Positions 48,017 through 57,178 are shown, numbered from the stretch's first letter. The stretch is DNA of 64,000 bases from Pseudanabaena sp. Salubria-1 (GCA_023336205.1 JALQCR010000018.1:1-64000); one strand, 5' to 3'. Numbers and translations: made by a program. Notes: generated from the sequence alone by a model not told the origin.

Positions 48017-48406
48017 TTGGAGGTCATTATTCCTGAACCGCTAACCCTGACTGTGAGTTTACGAGGCAGCCGCGAAGTCAAGGACACCTATCAATTGATC
48101 CGCCTCACAGGTCTTTTGGACGCTTTCTCGGAGCCAGCCTTTAAAAAGGTGATTGGCAAATGCGTCGAGGATGGACCGTTTAACGTGATTTTAGATTTGT
48201 CAACCATTGATTTTGTCGATAGCTCTGGACTTGGGGTTTTAGTGCAAATGGCAAAAAAAACTCAAACTTTGAGTGGCACTCTCCAAATTATTACCAACGC
48301 TAGAGTTACGCAAACAGTCAAACTGGTTAGATTAGATCAGTTTCTGTCACTTCAGACATCAATTGGTGAGGCTCTTGCCAAGCTTGATCAAACTAAAAAA
48401 GACTAA
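48017..48406 (+). CDS. STAS domain anti-sigma factor antagonist
   Basis: A 129-residue single STAS domain. LDLSTIDFVDSSGLGVLVQM carries the serine that anti-sigma-antagonist proteins use as phosphorylation site. No kinase or phosphatase gene is near. The TTG start at 48017 is the only plausible one close to the domain; no upstream ATG was found. Confidence 0.85.
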   Translation: MEVIIPEPLTLTVSLRGSREVKDTYQLIRLTGLLDAFSEPAFKKVIGKCVEDGPFNVILDLSTIDFVDSSGLGVLVQMAKKTQTLSGTLQIITNARVTQTVKLVRLDQFLSLQTSIGEALAKLDQTKKD

Positions 48407-48633
48407 GTTAAAAGTCAGTAAACCAAGCAAATAAATCAATATCTTGATCTAGATCAAGAAAGTGTAGGCACTCAATTTTAACTTGATGATATTTTGCATT
48501 CTTTTAAAGATGAAGAAAGTTTAGGGGGCAAATTTTCTAAACTTGATTGTAGACATCAAAATAAAATTGATCACTTAGTAATGACCTTGATATAGCGCAA
48601 ATCACTGATAATTAAGTATCTCGGCATAATTAA

Positions 48634-48696
48634 ATAAACAAAGCCAAAATCTGTACTGTCCGCTACTCTGACAGTACAGATTTTGGCTTTGTTTAT
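48634..48696. repeat. 27-bp-stem perfect palindrome
   Basis: 48634-48660 pairs with 48670-48696, loop 9 bases. Its AAAATCTGTACTG core recurs in the palindrome at 53861-53899. Confidence 0.85.
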
Positions 48697-48718
48697 CTTT
48701 AAAATTTTGCGTAGGCGA

Positions 48719-48826
48719 TTATACCAATTCACAGAAGTGTTGTCACACTTTTGTGAATTAAGAACTAAACCCTGTAAGGAGTTTAAAAACACAAAATGGC
48801 TACGCCATTTTGTGTTTTGGTATTAA
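48719..48826 (+). repeat. Repeat family B, copy 4
   Basis: Best-preserved copy: TACCAATTCACAGAAGTGTT start, AAACCCTGTAAGG centre, and a CACAAAATGGCTACGCCATT hairpin before the TTTTGGTATTA end. Confidence 0.8.
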
Positions 48827-49043
48827 ATCCAAATATTTTACAAGAACTCATCTTTGCTGTTTTTTACAAAATATTTGTTTGTTCAGAGAACCTATTTAGA
48901 TTTTGGACTACAGCAGTTTTAGGGTAACTAAAACACAATAAAATTTTGGATTGTGTTGCAAAGCAGCACTTTTCAAAATTTATTGTGGTGGGTTTGAGCG
49001 CACAGTGTTGTGTAGCTATAAAAAAATAGCTAGAATTACAAAG

Positions 49044-49095
49044 CTAAAACCTGTAAAGTTGCGCCTAAGTAGGGGCGCAACTTTACAGGTTTTAG
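49044..49095. repeat. 22-bp-stem perfect palindrome
   Basis: 49044-49065 pairs with 49074-49095, sharing the GTTGCGCC core with the palindrome at 17872. Confidence 0.8.
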
Positions 49096-49218
49096 TAATT
49101 TATTTTGCTCAAGTACTTACCCCCAATAGTTATGGCACTTGTTTTGGTGGCAGTAACTAAAACCTATTCTCAGTAATTGGAAGTCCTGCTATGATATTTC
49201 TAAGGCAAAATTTATACA

Positions 49219-49251
49219 CATTGATGGGCAAGCTACGCTTGCCCATCAATG
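49219..49251. repeat. 15-bp-stem perfect palindrome
   Basis: CATTGATGGGCAAGC with its complement around the loop TAC, about 100 bp before mrnC. Confidence 0.8.
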
Positions 49252-49353
49252 TCTGAAGTAAATGTAAATATTAAATACCTGATAAATACCTAAACATTTT
49301 GTCCAACCCCAAACGAAAGTAATCAAATTATTCTGTAATGGCATTATCCTGTA

Positions 49354-49749
49354 ATGTCTCTTAGCCCAATCGTTGAAAATATCGCTGAGATCCCAGCCTC
49401 TGCTCTAGCCTATATTGGCGATGCTGTGTATGAAATGCAAATGCGGTTGCATTATTTACTACCGCCACGCACAGCCAAACAGTATCACCAGCTTGTAGTT
49501 AGTCAAGTTAGAGCCGAGCAACAAGCCAAACTTCTCGAAAAACTTGATCTCACAGATTTTGAGTCCGATCTAGTAAGACGCGGACGCAATGCTGCGGGAT
49601 CTGCTCCACGTAAAGTTGATCCCAAGATTTACCAAAGTGCTACAGGATTTGAAGCTTTGATTGGTTATCTTTACTTAACCGATCGCGATCGCCTCGACCA
49701 AATTTTCATTCAGCTACTTAGCCACATCGATACCCCAGCGCCGCCATGA
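49354..49749 (+). CDS. mrnC: Mini-ribonuclease III
   Basis: A 131-residue RNase III catalytic domain without a dsRNA-binding domain, the form that matures 23S rRNA ends in Bacillus. The signature ALAYIGDAVYEMQMR and the later ATGFEALIGYLYLTD carry the catalytic acidic residues. Its last codons overlap the next gene by four bases (ATGA), so it is translationally coupled to the 23S rRNA methyltransferase, a logical rRNA-maturation pair. Confidence 0.93.
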   Translation: MSLSPIVENIAEIPASALAYIGDAVYEMQMRLHYLLPPRTAKQYHQLVVSQVRAEQQAKLLEKLDLTDFESDLVRRGRNAAGSAPRKVDPKIYQSATGFEALIGYLYLTDRDRLDQIFIQLLSHIDTPAPP

Positions 49750-51254
49750 CAACGCAACCTAGACTAAAATCCAAATCCGAGAAGAATTCCAACAAAGACG
49801 GAGACAGGAGCTACGAAAAACGCTCTGACAAGTCTTTCGATAAATATTCAGACAAACGTTCTGACAATCGCACTGACAGTCGTTCCGATCGCAGCACTGG
49901 TAAATATACAGATAAACGCACTGACAATCGTTCCGATAGCCGCTCTGATAGTCGTCCAGAGAGAAGTAGTGACCGATCCTTTGACAAACCCTACAAATCT
50001 GATAAGCCTTACAAATCATCAGATAGAAATTTTGACAAACGCTCTGATAGTCGCACTGATTCTAAATATTCAGGCAAATCAGACAAATACTCAGATCGTC
50101 GTCCTGAAAAAAGTTTTGACAAGCCATTTGAGAAGCGGACTGAATCATTTGCTGAGCCAAGATTTGAGCGCAAGTTTGACAAACCCATTGGCAAAAAATT
50201 TGGTGACAAATTCGCTGACAAGAAATTTGGCGATAAAAAATTCGGCGATAAAAAGTTTGGTGACAAAAAGTTTGAACGGAGCGATCGCCCTGAGCGATCC
50301 GATCGGGGAGCTGATCGTAATTTTGGCGATCGGGATTTCGGAGATCGCAAATTTGATCGTGATCGTAATTTTGGCGATCGCGATCGTACCGCTATTCCTA
50401 ATTTTGAACGCCGCTCTCTGCCCCCAGTCTCGCGAAACGTTGATCCCGATGGCGAACTAGGAATTACCGCACCAGTGCATAATCCTGAAAATCCTGACAT
50501 CGTTTATGGTCGCCATGCAGTTGAGGCTGTACTAAATAGCGATCGTAGTATTAATCGCGTATGGGTAACAGCCCGAATGCGCTATGCTCCAGACTTCTTA
50601 CCTTTGATTAACGAGGCTAAGACGGCAGGAGCAGTAATCGATGAAGTTGACAATACAAGACTTGATCGCATCACTGACAATGGCAGGCATCAAGGCATCG
50701 CTGTTCAGGTTTCTGCTTATGAATATGCAGACCTAGATGAATTAATTGCCAGTGCTAAGGCAAAATCGGCACAGCCAGTAATTGTCATTGCTGACGGAAT
50801 CACCGATCCCCATAATTTGGGGGCGATCATTCGCAGTGCTGCTGCTCTTGGAGCACATGCTTTAGTTATCCCTCAACGTCGTGCAGCAGGAATTACTGCT
50901 ACAGTAGCCAAAGTTGCCGCAGGCACATTAGAAATTCTTCCAGTCGCTCGCGTGGTTAACCTCAATCGAGCTCTTGAGAAAATCAAGGAAGCAGGTTTCT
51001 GGGTTTATGGAACTATGGCAGGTGCAAGTGAAGCAATTCACAAAGCCAAATTCTCTGGCGCGATCGCCTTGGTAATCGGCGCAGAAGATGAAGGTCTAAG
51101 TCTCTCAGTCCAAAAAAATTGTGACTTTCTCGTTTCTATTCCTTTAGAAGGAAAAGTAGAAAGCTTGAATGCGTCAGTTGCCACAGGAATGGCGCTGTAC
51201 GAGATTTTTAGACAACGTTGGGTTAATACGTTAAACCTGAACAATTTGTCTTGA
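49746..51254 (+). CDS. rlmB: 23S rRNA 2'-O-ribose methyltransferase RlmB (SpoU family) with long charged N-terminal extension
   Basis: The C-terminal 250 residues are a complete SpoU methyltransferase: DIVYGRHAVEAVLNSDR (substrate-binding domain), ADGITDPHNLGAIIRSA (motif 1), IALVIGAEDEGLS (motif 2) and IPLEGKVESLNASVATGMAL (motif 3, knot). RlmB methylates G2251 of 23S rRNA. Residues 1 to about 235 are a disordered Arg/Lys/Asp/Ser tract made of DKRSDNRTDSRSD-like and KKFGDKKFGDKKFGDK repeats. Such tails in RNA enzymes often bind RNA; that is an inference. The ATGA overlap with mrnC supports the start. Confidence 0.93.
   Translation: MTTQPRLKSKSEKNSNKDGDRSYEKRSDKSFDKYSDKRSDNRTDSRSDRSTGKYTDKRTDNRSDSRSDSRPERSSDRSFDKPYKSDKPYKSSDRNFDKRSDSRTDSKYSGKSDKYSDRRPEKSFDKPFEKRTESFAEPRFERKFDKPIGKKFGDKFADKKFGDKKFGDKKFGDKKFERSDRPERSDRGADRNFGDRDFGDRKFDRDRNFGDRDRTAIPNFERRSLPPVSRNVDPDGELGITAPVHNPENPDIVYGRHAVEAVLNSDRSINRVWVTARMRYAPDFLPLINEAKTAGAVIDEVDNTRLDRITDNGRHQGIAVQVSAYEYADLDELIASAKAKSAQPVIVIADGITDPHNLGAIIRSAAALGAHALVIPQRRAAGITATVAKVAAGTLEILPVARVVNLNRALEKIKEAGFWVYGTMAGASEAIHKAKFSGAIALVIGAEDEGLSLSVQKNCDFLVSIPLEGKVESLNASVATGMALYEIFRQRWVNTLNLNNLS
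49850..50370 (+). repeat. Coding microsatellite-like repeats in rlmB
   Basis: Degenerate 12-18-bp units encode RSD/RTD/KFGDK repeats. A 15-bp unit (AAATTTGGCGATAAA-like) is repeated about four times near 50210-50275. Length is likely to vary between strains. Confidence 0.7.
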
Positions 51255-51348
51255 AGTCATGTTTTAAGTTATATAAAGATATAGAAAGAAGACTTTAACT
51301 TTAAAGTCTTCACATTTACCTAAACCATTCACTTTAACTACGAAAATC

Positions 51349-51645
51349 ATGGGTGGTAACTTGTTTAAGAACATTTTTACATCAATTCTCGAAACTGTTG
51401 GGTTAGCTGTGTGGATCGAAATTGTTACCGATTCACCACGTTGCACATACTACTTTGGTCCTTTTATGAGTGAGTCTGAAGCTCACGCTGCAAAAACTGG
51501 TTATATCGAAGATCTAGAAACTGAAGGTACTAAGGGGCTTTCTGTAATGGTTAAGCGCTGCAAACCTGAAAATCTGACCATTTATGATGATTCACTGGAT
51601 TTTAAGATTGACCGTTTTTTTGCATTTAGCGGTCAGACTCTGTAA
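51349..51645 (+). CDS. DUF1816 domain protein
   Basis: A 98-residue protein of the cyanobacterial DUF1816 family: WIEIVTDSPRCTYYFGPF, SESEAHAAKTGYIEDLETEG and the C-terminal KRCKPENLTIYDD. The family is related in pattern to small phycobilisome-linker-like CpcD domains, but its role is not established. It stands alone behind rlmB. Confidence 0.85.
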   Translation: MGGNLFKNIFTSILETVGLAVWIEIVTDSPRCTYYFGPFMSESEAHAAKTGYIEDLETEGTKGLSVMVKRCKPENLTIYDDSLDFKIDRFFAFSGQTL

Positions 51646-51763
51646 TCACTAAACTGATTAATTAATTAAGGGGCTGAAGCCCCTAATTTTTTGTGAGATA
51701 AATGCATAATAAATATCTAGTGAGAGATTTATTGTTTTTTCAAGAGCCTATTTAAGCGAACAT

Positions 51764-52414
51764 ATGTTATTTGGACTTGGTAAAAAGTTAACTCTTCCCA
51801 CAGCATCAGATGCTCTTGTGGGAAGATCTTCGGCAATTCCTACTGCATCACATCATTTTGTAAATGGTAATGCGCTGAAACCACCTTTCCCTGAAGGTAT
51901 GGAAACTGCTGTTTTTGGTTTAGGATGCTTTTGGGGAGCAGAACGTAAGTTTTGGCAGCAAAAAGGTATTTATGTTACAGCTGTTGGCTATGCCGCAGGC
52001 TTAACACCTAATCCGACTTATGAAGAAGTTTGTTCGGGCAGGACTGGACATAATGAGGTTGTGCTAGTTGTGTACGATCCCAAAGCAATAAGTTATACAG
52101 ATTTACTCAAGGTTTTTTGGGAATCCCATAACCCCACCCAAGGAATGCAACAGGGCAACGATAAAGGAACCCAATATCGTTCAGGCATCTATGTGTACAA
52201 CGAAGCCCAAAGAAAACTCGCTGAGGACTCGCGTGAAGTTTATCAGGATGCTCTCAAGGCTTCAGGGATGAAGCAGGGCATTACGACGGAAATTCGTGAT
52301 GCTGGGGAGTTTTATTACGCTGAGGGCTACCATCAACAATATCTCGCCAAGAATCCTGGTGGTTATTGTGGGCTAGGCGGTACAAATGTTTGTTATCCTC
52401 CTATCGCAGTTTAA
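51764..52414 (+). CDS. msrA: Peptide methionine-S-sulfoxide reductase
   Basis: Repairs oxidised methionine (S-epimer) in proteins. 216 residues with the catalytic Cys55 in GLGCFWGAERKFW, and later QGNDKGTQYRSGIY and YHQQYLAKNPGGYCGLGG, whose Cys is the likely resolving residue. A roughly 45-residue N-terminal extension precedes the domain, as is common in cyanobacterial MsrA. A terminator follows directly. Confidence 0.95.
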   Translation: MLFGLGKKLTLPTASDALVGRSSAIPTASHHFVNGNALKPPFPEGMETAVFGLGCFWGAERKFWQQKGIYVTAVGYAAGLTPNPTYEEVCSGRTGHNEVVLVVYDPKAISYTDLLKVFWESHNPTQGMQQGNDKGTQYRSGIYVYNEAQRKLAEDSREVYQDALKASGMKQGITTEIRDAGEFYYAEGYHQQYLAKNPGGYCGLGGTNVCYPPIAV

Positions 52415-52423
52415 AAAAATCAA

Positions 52424-52470
52424 TTAAAAAATAAAAATGCAGTGCGAAGCGCTGCATTTTTATTTTTTAA
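52424..52470 (+). terminator. Terminator of msrA
   Basis: A-rich arm, AATGCAGTGC with GCGCTGCATT (one G-T pair, loop GAA) and a T-rich arm. A second inverted repeat (TTGAGGCGGC with GCCGCCTCAA) follows at 52470-52494 and may end the convergent gene. Confidence 0.85.
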
Positions 52471-52489
52471 TTGAGGCGGCAGAGCCGCC

Positions 52490-53770
52490 TCAATTATTCG
52501 CTATAGCACTAATTACCATTGCCGCAAGTTTACTTGCGGCACCGACTTCACCACATACTGCTTTTAAGCGATCGCGCATTTTACTAAGTTCATCTGGGCG
52601 ATCGAGATAAGACAAAATTTCTGTAGCAACTTGAGTCGGTATGAGCTTTCCCCAAAGCTCTGGCACGATCGCTTCACCAGCCCAAATATTCGGCCAAGCT
52701 AATAACTGACCTCTTTTTTGAATTTGTGAAATTAGCACTGCGTTAATTAAAATGCCTAAACCCTTACCTAAAAGTGGTGCAGATGCAATTAGACCTAGCA
52801 ATCCATCCCATCCCACTTTGGTGTCCGCAAAATTGGTGGGCAAAAGAACTAGCATCGGCTGATTGAGCGCTGCTAGCTCCGCAGTATTAGCGCCGACAGT
52901 GGTAATGCAGAGTTGATTGCTTTTGATGAAATTATGGGCAGGGAATTCGCGATGGATCTTAATTACAGTACCTTTGGCAGTTACTAAATTTCCGTCAAAG
53001 ATATCTGCTTTCGCACCATCACTGTCGGCAGTTGGAAAGCTAGTTTGAGTGTATTTAGCTAAGGTTTCGGGGGTAGTCGTTGGGGCAAGGATGATCGCTA
53101 ATTCTAGATCGGGACGTTTTTGATGGAGAATATCAGCGATCGCAACAACTAGAGGTGCACCGACCTGTAGTTTATGTCCTTTGGAACCAGGCATAAAGCA
53201 AATTCTATTAGCAGGTAATGAGTTGCTCAATGTCTCTTCTTGATTTGATTGATCAATCATCAAATCCCCAATTACTGTTGCTTTTGCTCGAAATTCTGTT
53301 GGGATCTTATCGAAAACTGCCTGATTGCGGACTGCGAACAAATCTGCCCAGCGAGACCATCGTGCTTCCCATTCTGCATAAATCAAAGTTTTGTAGCCAA
53401 GGCGCTTGGCGATCGCGATCGCAAAAAACTGATCTCCACCCAAAAAAACTACGATCCCTTGTTTTGCCCATTCCCAGTTAGGGGTTCTGCCCCATAATAA
53501 AAAATCAAAAAACTGCTCCTGTGACAATACCCGATCTACATTCGGAAAACTTTGGGCAAGTTGGGCTTCCCGTCCACTGGCATTCTGGCATGGTGAGAGG
53601 GAGATCGAGATGCGCGTTTTTTGAAAATTAGTTAAGTCTGGCTGCTGCGATCGCTGTGCTATGTCTAAGGCTTTAAGAAAGGGAAATACCCATGTCGTTA
53701 ACTCCCCAGGAGCGTTCGACAGAATTAAAATATCCGTGCAAATATCCTTAGTCTCAGGAATGTTAGCCAT
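52490..53770 (-). CDS. LpxB-like glycosyltransferase of unknown acceptor
   Basis: 426 residues, related to lipid-A-disaccharide synthase but distinct from the true LpxB at 59562. It has an N-terminal LILSNAPGELTTWVFPFLKAL, the VVFLGGDQFFAIAIAKRLGY segment, FMPGSKGHKL (a counterpart of the LpxB donor-binding region) and VGANTAELAALNQPMLVLLP. Such paralogs occur in cyanobacteria without known substrate. It is transcribed alone. Confidence 0.8.
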   Translation of the reverse strand: MANIPETKDICTDILILSNAPGELTTWVFPFLKALDIAQRSQQPDLTNFQKTRISISLSPCQNASGREAQLAQSFPNVDRVLSQEQFFDFLLWGRTPNWEWAKQGIVVFLGGDQFFAIAIAKRLGYKTLIYAEWEARWSRWADLFAVRNQAVFDKIPTEFRAKATVIGDLMIDQSNQEETLSNSLPANRICFMPGSKGHKLQVGAPLVVAIADILHQKRPDLELAIILAPTTTPETLAKYTQTSFPTADSDGAKADIFDGNLVTAKGTVIKIHREFPAHNFIKSNQLCITTVGANTAELAALNQPMLVLLPTNFADTKVGWDGLLGLIASAPLLGKGLGILINAVLISQIQKRGQLLAWPNIWAGEAIVPELWGKLIPTQVATEILSYLDRPDELSKMRDRLKAVCGEVGAASKLAAMVISAIANN

Positions 53771-53860
53771 TGTCAGTAAACCCGTAAAGTAGACAGCAAG
53801 TTTCTCGCTTTCTCTACTTTATGGGTTTGAGTAGCTATGCACAATGAAATATAAAAAAAT

Positions 53861-53899
53861 AAAATCTGTACTGCCCACTACGTGGGCAGTACAGATTTT
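53861..53899. repeat. 18-bp-stem perfect palindrome
   Basis: AAAATCTGTACTGCCCAC (53861-53878) pairs with 53882-53899 around TAC; related to the palindrome at 48634. Confidence 0.8.
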
Positions 53900-54050
53900 G
53901 CCTCTGGGTTTTTAATTGTACTAAGGTACTTACTTGCCAGAAATTGAAATGACGGGATCGAATTCACGATAAAATTATGCACTCATAATCAAGTTAAATT
54001 AAGAGCTAGTCACTCAGCTTTTTACCCAAATTTTTATAAACGTCACGCAT

Positions 54051-54917
54051 GTGGATTTAAGTAGTTTATTTGATACGCCAAAGCCCGTTATTGGGGTCAT
54101 CCATCTTTTGCCGTTGCCTACTTCGCCGCGTTGGGGGAGCAGCCTTAAAGAGGTCATTGATCGTGCTGAGCAGGAAGCTACAGCACTTGCCGCAGGTGGT
54201 GTACATGGAATTATCGTAGAAAATTTTTTTGATGCTCCGTTTACGAAAGATCGCGTTGATCCTGCCGTGGTGAGTTCCATGAGCCTAGTTGTCCATCGCG
54301 TCAAGCAGATGGTTGGCGTTCCTGTAGGCATCAATGTCTTAAGGAATGATGGTCATAGTGCCTTAGCGATCGCTTCCTGTGTTGGAGCTAAGTTTATTCG
54401 GGTTAATGTCCTGACGGGCGTAATGGCAACTGATCAAGGCATTATCGAAGGTGATGCTTACAAGCTTTTGCGCTATCGCCGTGAACTCGGCTCAGATGTA
54501 AAAATCTTTGCAGATGTTTTAGTGAAGCACGCTCAACCCATTTCAGTTCCACAGGTTTCCGCCGCAGTTCACGATACAATTCATCGCGGACTTGCCGATG
54601 CGGTGATCTTGTCTGGATGGGCGACTGGACATCCGCCGACATCAGAAGATCTTAAGGAAGCAAAAATAGCCTGTGGTGATACTCCTCTATTTGTTGGCTC
54701 CGGCGCAACATGGGATAATGTATCGCAATTGATGGAATATGCTGACGGCGTAATCGTCTCTAGCTCTCTCAAGCGTAATGGTCAGATTCAGCAGGCGATC
54801 GATCCAATCAGAGTCAGCCGCTTTGTCGATGCTGTACGGTTAGATATTGCTAATAAAAAAAATAAACATATTGCTGAAGAGCAAATATTGCGATCGCCGC
54901 CGATATCGATTGGATAA
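54051..54917 (+). CDS. btpA: Photosystem I biogenesis protein BtpA
   Basis: BtpA is a TIM-barrel protein needed for stable photosystem I accumulation in Synechocystis. 288 residues with PKPVIGVIHLLPLPTSPRWG, AAGGVHGIIVENFFDAPF, VNVLTGVMATDQGIIEG and VILSGWATGHPP blocks. It uses a GTG start at 54051. Its enzymatic activity is not settled. Confidence 0.95.
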   Translation: MDLSSLFDTPKPVIGVIHLLPLPTSPRWGSSLKEVIDRAEQEATALAAGGVHGIIVENFFDAPFTKDRVDPAVVSSMSLVVHRVKQMVGVPVGINVLRNDGHSALAIASCVGAKFIRVNVLTGVMATDQGIIEGDAYKLLRYRRELGSDVKIFADVLVKHAQPISVPQVSAAVHDTIHRGLADAVILSGWATGHPPTSEDLKEAKIACGDTPLFVGSGATWDNVSQLMEYADGVIVSSSLKRNGQIQQAIDPIRVSRFVDAVRLDIANKKNKHIAEEQILRSPPISIG

Positions 54918-54987
54918 AATCTATAAAATAAAAACTAGATGCGCATAACGCCTCTAGTTACAAATCTATTTAGTAGGCAGGTACAAA

Positions 54988-55887
54988 TTGTCAGGAACAG
55001 CTACAAGAAAACGATCTGAGCCTTGGTTGCATCGGTGGTCGCACCCTGCGATCGTCGCTTTGTCTCTATTTGGCTTTTCTCTAACAACTTATTTGACTGT
55101 GACTCACTTTTTTGGGCAAAAAGTCGCACTCTGCGATGTCCAAGGCAGTGGCTGTGACTTAGTGCTCAGTAGTGAATACGCCAAGATTTTTGGTATTCCT
55201 CTGACAATTTTTGGTGGTTTGGGCTATCTCACCATAGGACTCTTGGCGGGATTGCCCTTGATTCTCAAGAAAGATGTTCCCAAGGAGCAAGCTCAAATCA
55301 AGGAAGTAGCAAATTTCTTGCTGTTCATGGTGTCCTCGTCAACTTTTGTCTTTAGCGGCTACCTGATGTATCTCCTCGCATCGGGACAGATCGGTGGACA
55401 GCCACAGGTTTGTCTGTACTGCATATCCTCTGCCGTCACCATGACTACAATTTGGTTACTCACGGTATTTGGTAATGCTTGGAAAGATGTGGGCAATCTC
55501 TTCTTCACAGGTGCGATTGTAGCGATCGTGACGCTGACGGGAACTTTAGTTGTTTATGGTAGCCAAGGTAAAATCGCAGCTCAGAGCAACTCGTTTGCAG
55601 GACGATTAGCCCAGCATTTAACTGCAACTAACGCCAAGATGTACGGAGCATATTGGTGTCCGCATTGTATAGATCAGAAGAACAAGTTTGGAGAAGCTCA
55701 AAAATTAATTCCCTATGTCGAATGTGCCCCTAACCCACCCAAAGGGGTAAAGTCAGAGACTGCGTTATGTGATCAAAAAGGAATTAAGGGATTTCCTACT
55801 TGGGAGATCAATGGCAAAATGCTTTCAGGTGAGCGCACTTTAGATGAATTAGCAAATGAGTCGGACTATACAGGCGATCGCAAATAA
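54988..55887 (+). CDS. VKOR-thioredoxin fusion, thylakoid disulfide-forming enzyme
   Basis: 299 residues: four to five membrane segments of a vitamin K epoxide reductase domain, then a periplasmic or lumenal thioredoxin domain. VKOR cysteines are visible in VALCDVQGSGCDLV and the active CxxC in QVCLYCISSA; the thioredoxin CxxC is YWCPHCIDQK. The family introduces disulfides into lumenal proteins and supports photosystem assembly. The start is a TTG at 54988, since no ATG precedes the basic N-terminus. It follows btpA in the same direction by 70 bp. Confidence 0.92.
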   Translation: MSGTATRKRSEPWLHRWSHPAIVALSLFGFSLTTYLTVTHFFGQKVALCDVQGSGCDLVLSSEYAKIFGIPLTIFGGLGYLTIGLLAGLPLILKKDVPKEQAQIKEVANFLLFMVSSSTFVFSGYLMYLLASGQIGGQPQVCLYCISSAVTMTTIWLLTVFGNAWKDVGNLFFTGAIVAIVTLTGTLVVYGSQGKIAAQSNSFAGRLAQHLTATNAKMYGAYWCPHCIDQKNKFGEAQKLIPYVECAPNPPKGVKSETALCDQKGIKGFPTWEINGKMLSGERTLDELANESDYTGDRK

Positions 55888-55891
55888 TCTC

Positions 55892-55924
55892 AAAAAAAGA
55901 GAGCGCTAAGCGCTCTCTTTTTTT
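55892..55924. terminator. Bidirectional terminator between VKOR and the binding-protein gene
   Basis: A7, perfect stem GAGAGCGC with GCGCTCTC (loop TAA), T7-8. It serves both convergent genes. Confidence 0.9.
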
Positions 55925-56759
55925 ATAAATTCCAATAATTTGCTCTATCTTTGAGCCAGCCATTTTTGCGCCATTTCTCGACAATATCAAATACTCGATC
56001 GCGTAAATCTAGATGTTGTAAACCACGTGGCAATGCGATCGCTAAACTATGAACTGCCAAAGGTTGTCCAATGATGGCAAAATCAGGATAATCTTTTAGC
56101 CATTGCATGAGACTAGTGCGATCGCCAACAAAAGCTTTGACTTTGCCAGATTGCAGAGCTTCTAAGCCATCAGAATAGGAGCTTGCACCAATAATTGCCG
56201 CTTTGGGAAATTGGGATTGGATCACGGCAATCGCTGAAGAGTTCTTAAGAACCCCAATGGCTAATGGAAGCCTTAATTCTTGAGAAGTTATGCCACGCCT
56301 CGCGATCACAATCGTGCTGTCGGTGTAATAGGGCAAAGAAAAATCGACTAGGCGTGAACGATTTGTGGTGACTGTGATTTGGGCGATCGCTAGGTCTACT
56401 TGATTGTTTTGTAATGCGGATAGGCGATCACGATTTTTTAACGGGACTAACTCTATCAGAATGTTTAGTTCCTTCGCCAATTCACGGGCAATATCAATTT
56501 CTAGCCCTGATAAGTTACCACTGCGATCGCGAAATCCTAGGGGTGGCAAATTATCTTTGACCCCAATAATTAGCTTGCCCCGTTTTCTGATTTTATCAAG
56601 AGTATTTATTTCTGGAGTGATAGCTGAGTTTGTCTCTGCGGCGATCGCTAGATTTGCTACATGACTTGGCTGAATAAACTTGAAATGATTTCCCCCATCG
56701 AAAAAGGAAATCATCGCGATCGTTGCTAAGGCAAAAGTCCCAATCTGAATCTTTTTCAC
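55923..56759 (-). CDS. Periplasmic amino-acid-type substrate-binding protein
   Basis: 278 residues with a signal peptide (IQIGTFALATIAMISFF) and one complete SBP family 3 domain: RKRGKLIIGVKDNLPPLGF, GLEIDIARELAKEL, DLAIAQITVTTNRSRLVDFS and GKVKAFVGDRTSLM. No ABC permease is adjacent, so it may be an orphan binding protein. The ligand is likely a polar amino acid, but this cannot be read from sequence. Confidence 0.88.
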   Translation of the reverse strand: MKKIQIGTFALATIAMISFFDGGNHFKFIQPSHVANLAIAAETNSAITPEINTLDKIRKRGKLIIGVKDNLPPLGFRDRSGNLSGLEIDIARELAKELNILIELVPLKNRDRLSALQNNQVDLAIAQITVTTNRSRLVDFSLPYYTDSTIVIARRGITSQELRLPLAIGVLKNSSAIAVIQSQFPKAAIIGASSYSDGLEALQSGKVKAFVGDRTSLMQWLKDYPDFAIIGQPLAVHSLAIALPRGLQHLDLRDRVFDIVEKWRKNGWLKDRANYWNL

Positions 56760-56780
56760 ACAGCCTCCCTAAAATCTCGC

Positions 56781-56819
56781 AAAAGAAAAAAGCGGCGCTG
56801 AGCGCCGCTTTTTTCTTTT
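56781..56819. terminator. Bidirectional terminator downstream of rplT
   Basis: Perfect 18-bp stem including AGCGGCGC with GCGCCGCT, flanked by A- and T-rich arms. It lies between rplT and the substrate-binding gene, both on the minus strand, and ends the ribosomal protein transcript. Confidence 0.85.
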
Positions 56820-56824
56820 TTTGT

Positions 56825-57178
56825 TTATGCGATCGCTTTTGCTTTTTCCACGATCGCGGTAAAAGCATCAGGATCAAGAATCGCAATCTGAGAAAGCATC
56901 TTACGATTGATCTCAATATTAGATTTCTTTAACAATCCAGCGAATTTGCTATAGCTCAAACCTTGTTGGCGAGCCGCAGCATTAATGCGGGTAATCCAGA
57001 GACTACGAAAATCGCGCTTCTTCTTGCGGCGATCGCGGTAGGCATTACGCAGAGCTTTCATTACCTGCTGGTTAGCAGTGCGGAATAGCTTAGAGTGCGA
57101 TCCGCGAAAGCCCTTGGCTAATTTCAGTACTTTGTTGCGGCGCTTCCTAGCTACGTTACCGCGTTTTACTCTCGTCAT
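56825..57178 (-). CDS. rplT: 50S ribosomal protein L20
   Basis: 117 residues of the standard L20: TRVKRGNVARKRRNKVLKLA, then FRSLWITRINAAARQQGLSY. L20 binds 23S rRNA early in assembly and in many bacteria represses its own operon. Follows rpmI by 72 bp on the same strand. Confidence 0.98.
   Translation of the reverse strand: MTRVKRGNVARKRRNKVLKLAKGFRGSHSKLFRTANQQVMKALRNAYRDRRKKKRDFRSLWITRINAAARQQGLSYSKFAGLLKKSNIEINRKMLSQIAILDPDAFTAIVEKAKAIA

Larger units (their letters stand above)
48407..49353. other. Gene-free 950-bp stretch with palindromes and repeat family B
   Basis: Contains three perfect palindromes (48634-48696, 49044-49095, 49219-49251) and a family B copy (48719-48826). A 69-codon frame at 48951-49160 runs through one palindrome and has no recognisable features, so no gene is called. 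Confidence 0.6.

Noticed and set aside
48951..49160. 69-codon frame
   Set aside because: It runs through a perfect palindrome and shows no protein-like composition or ribosome binding site.
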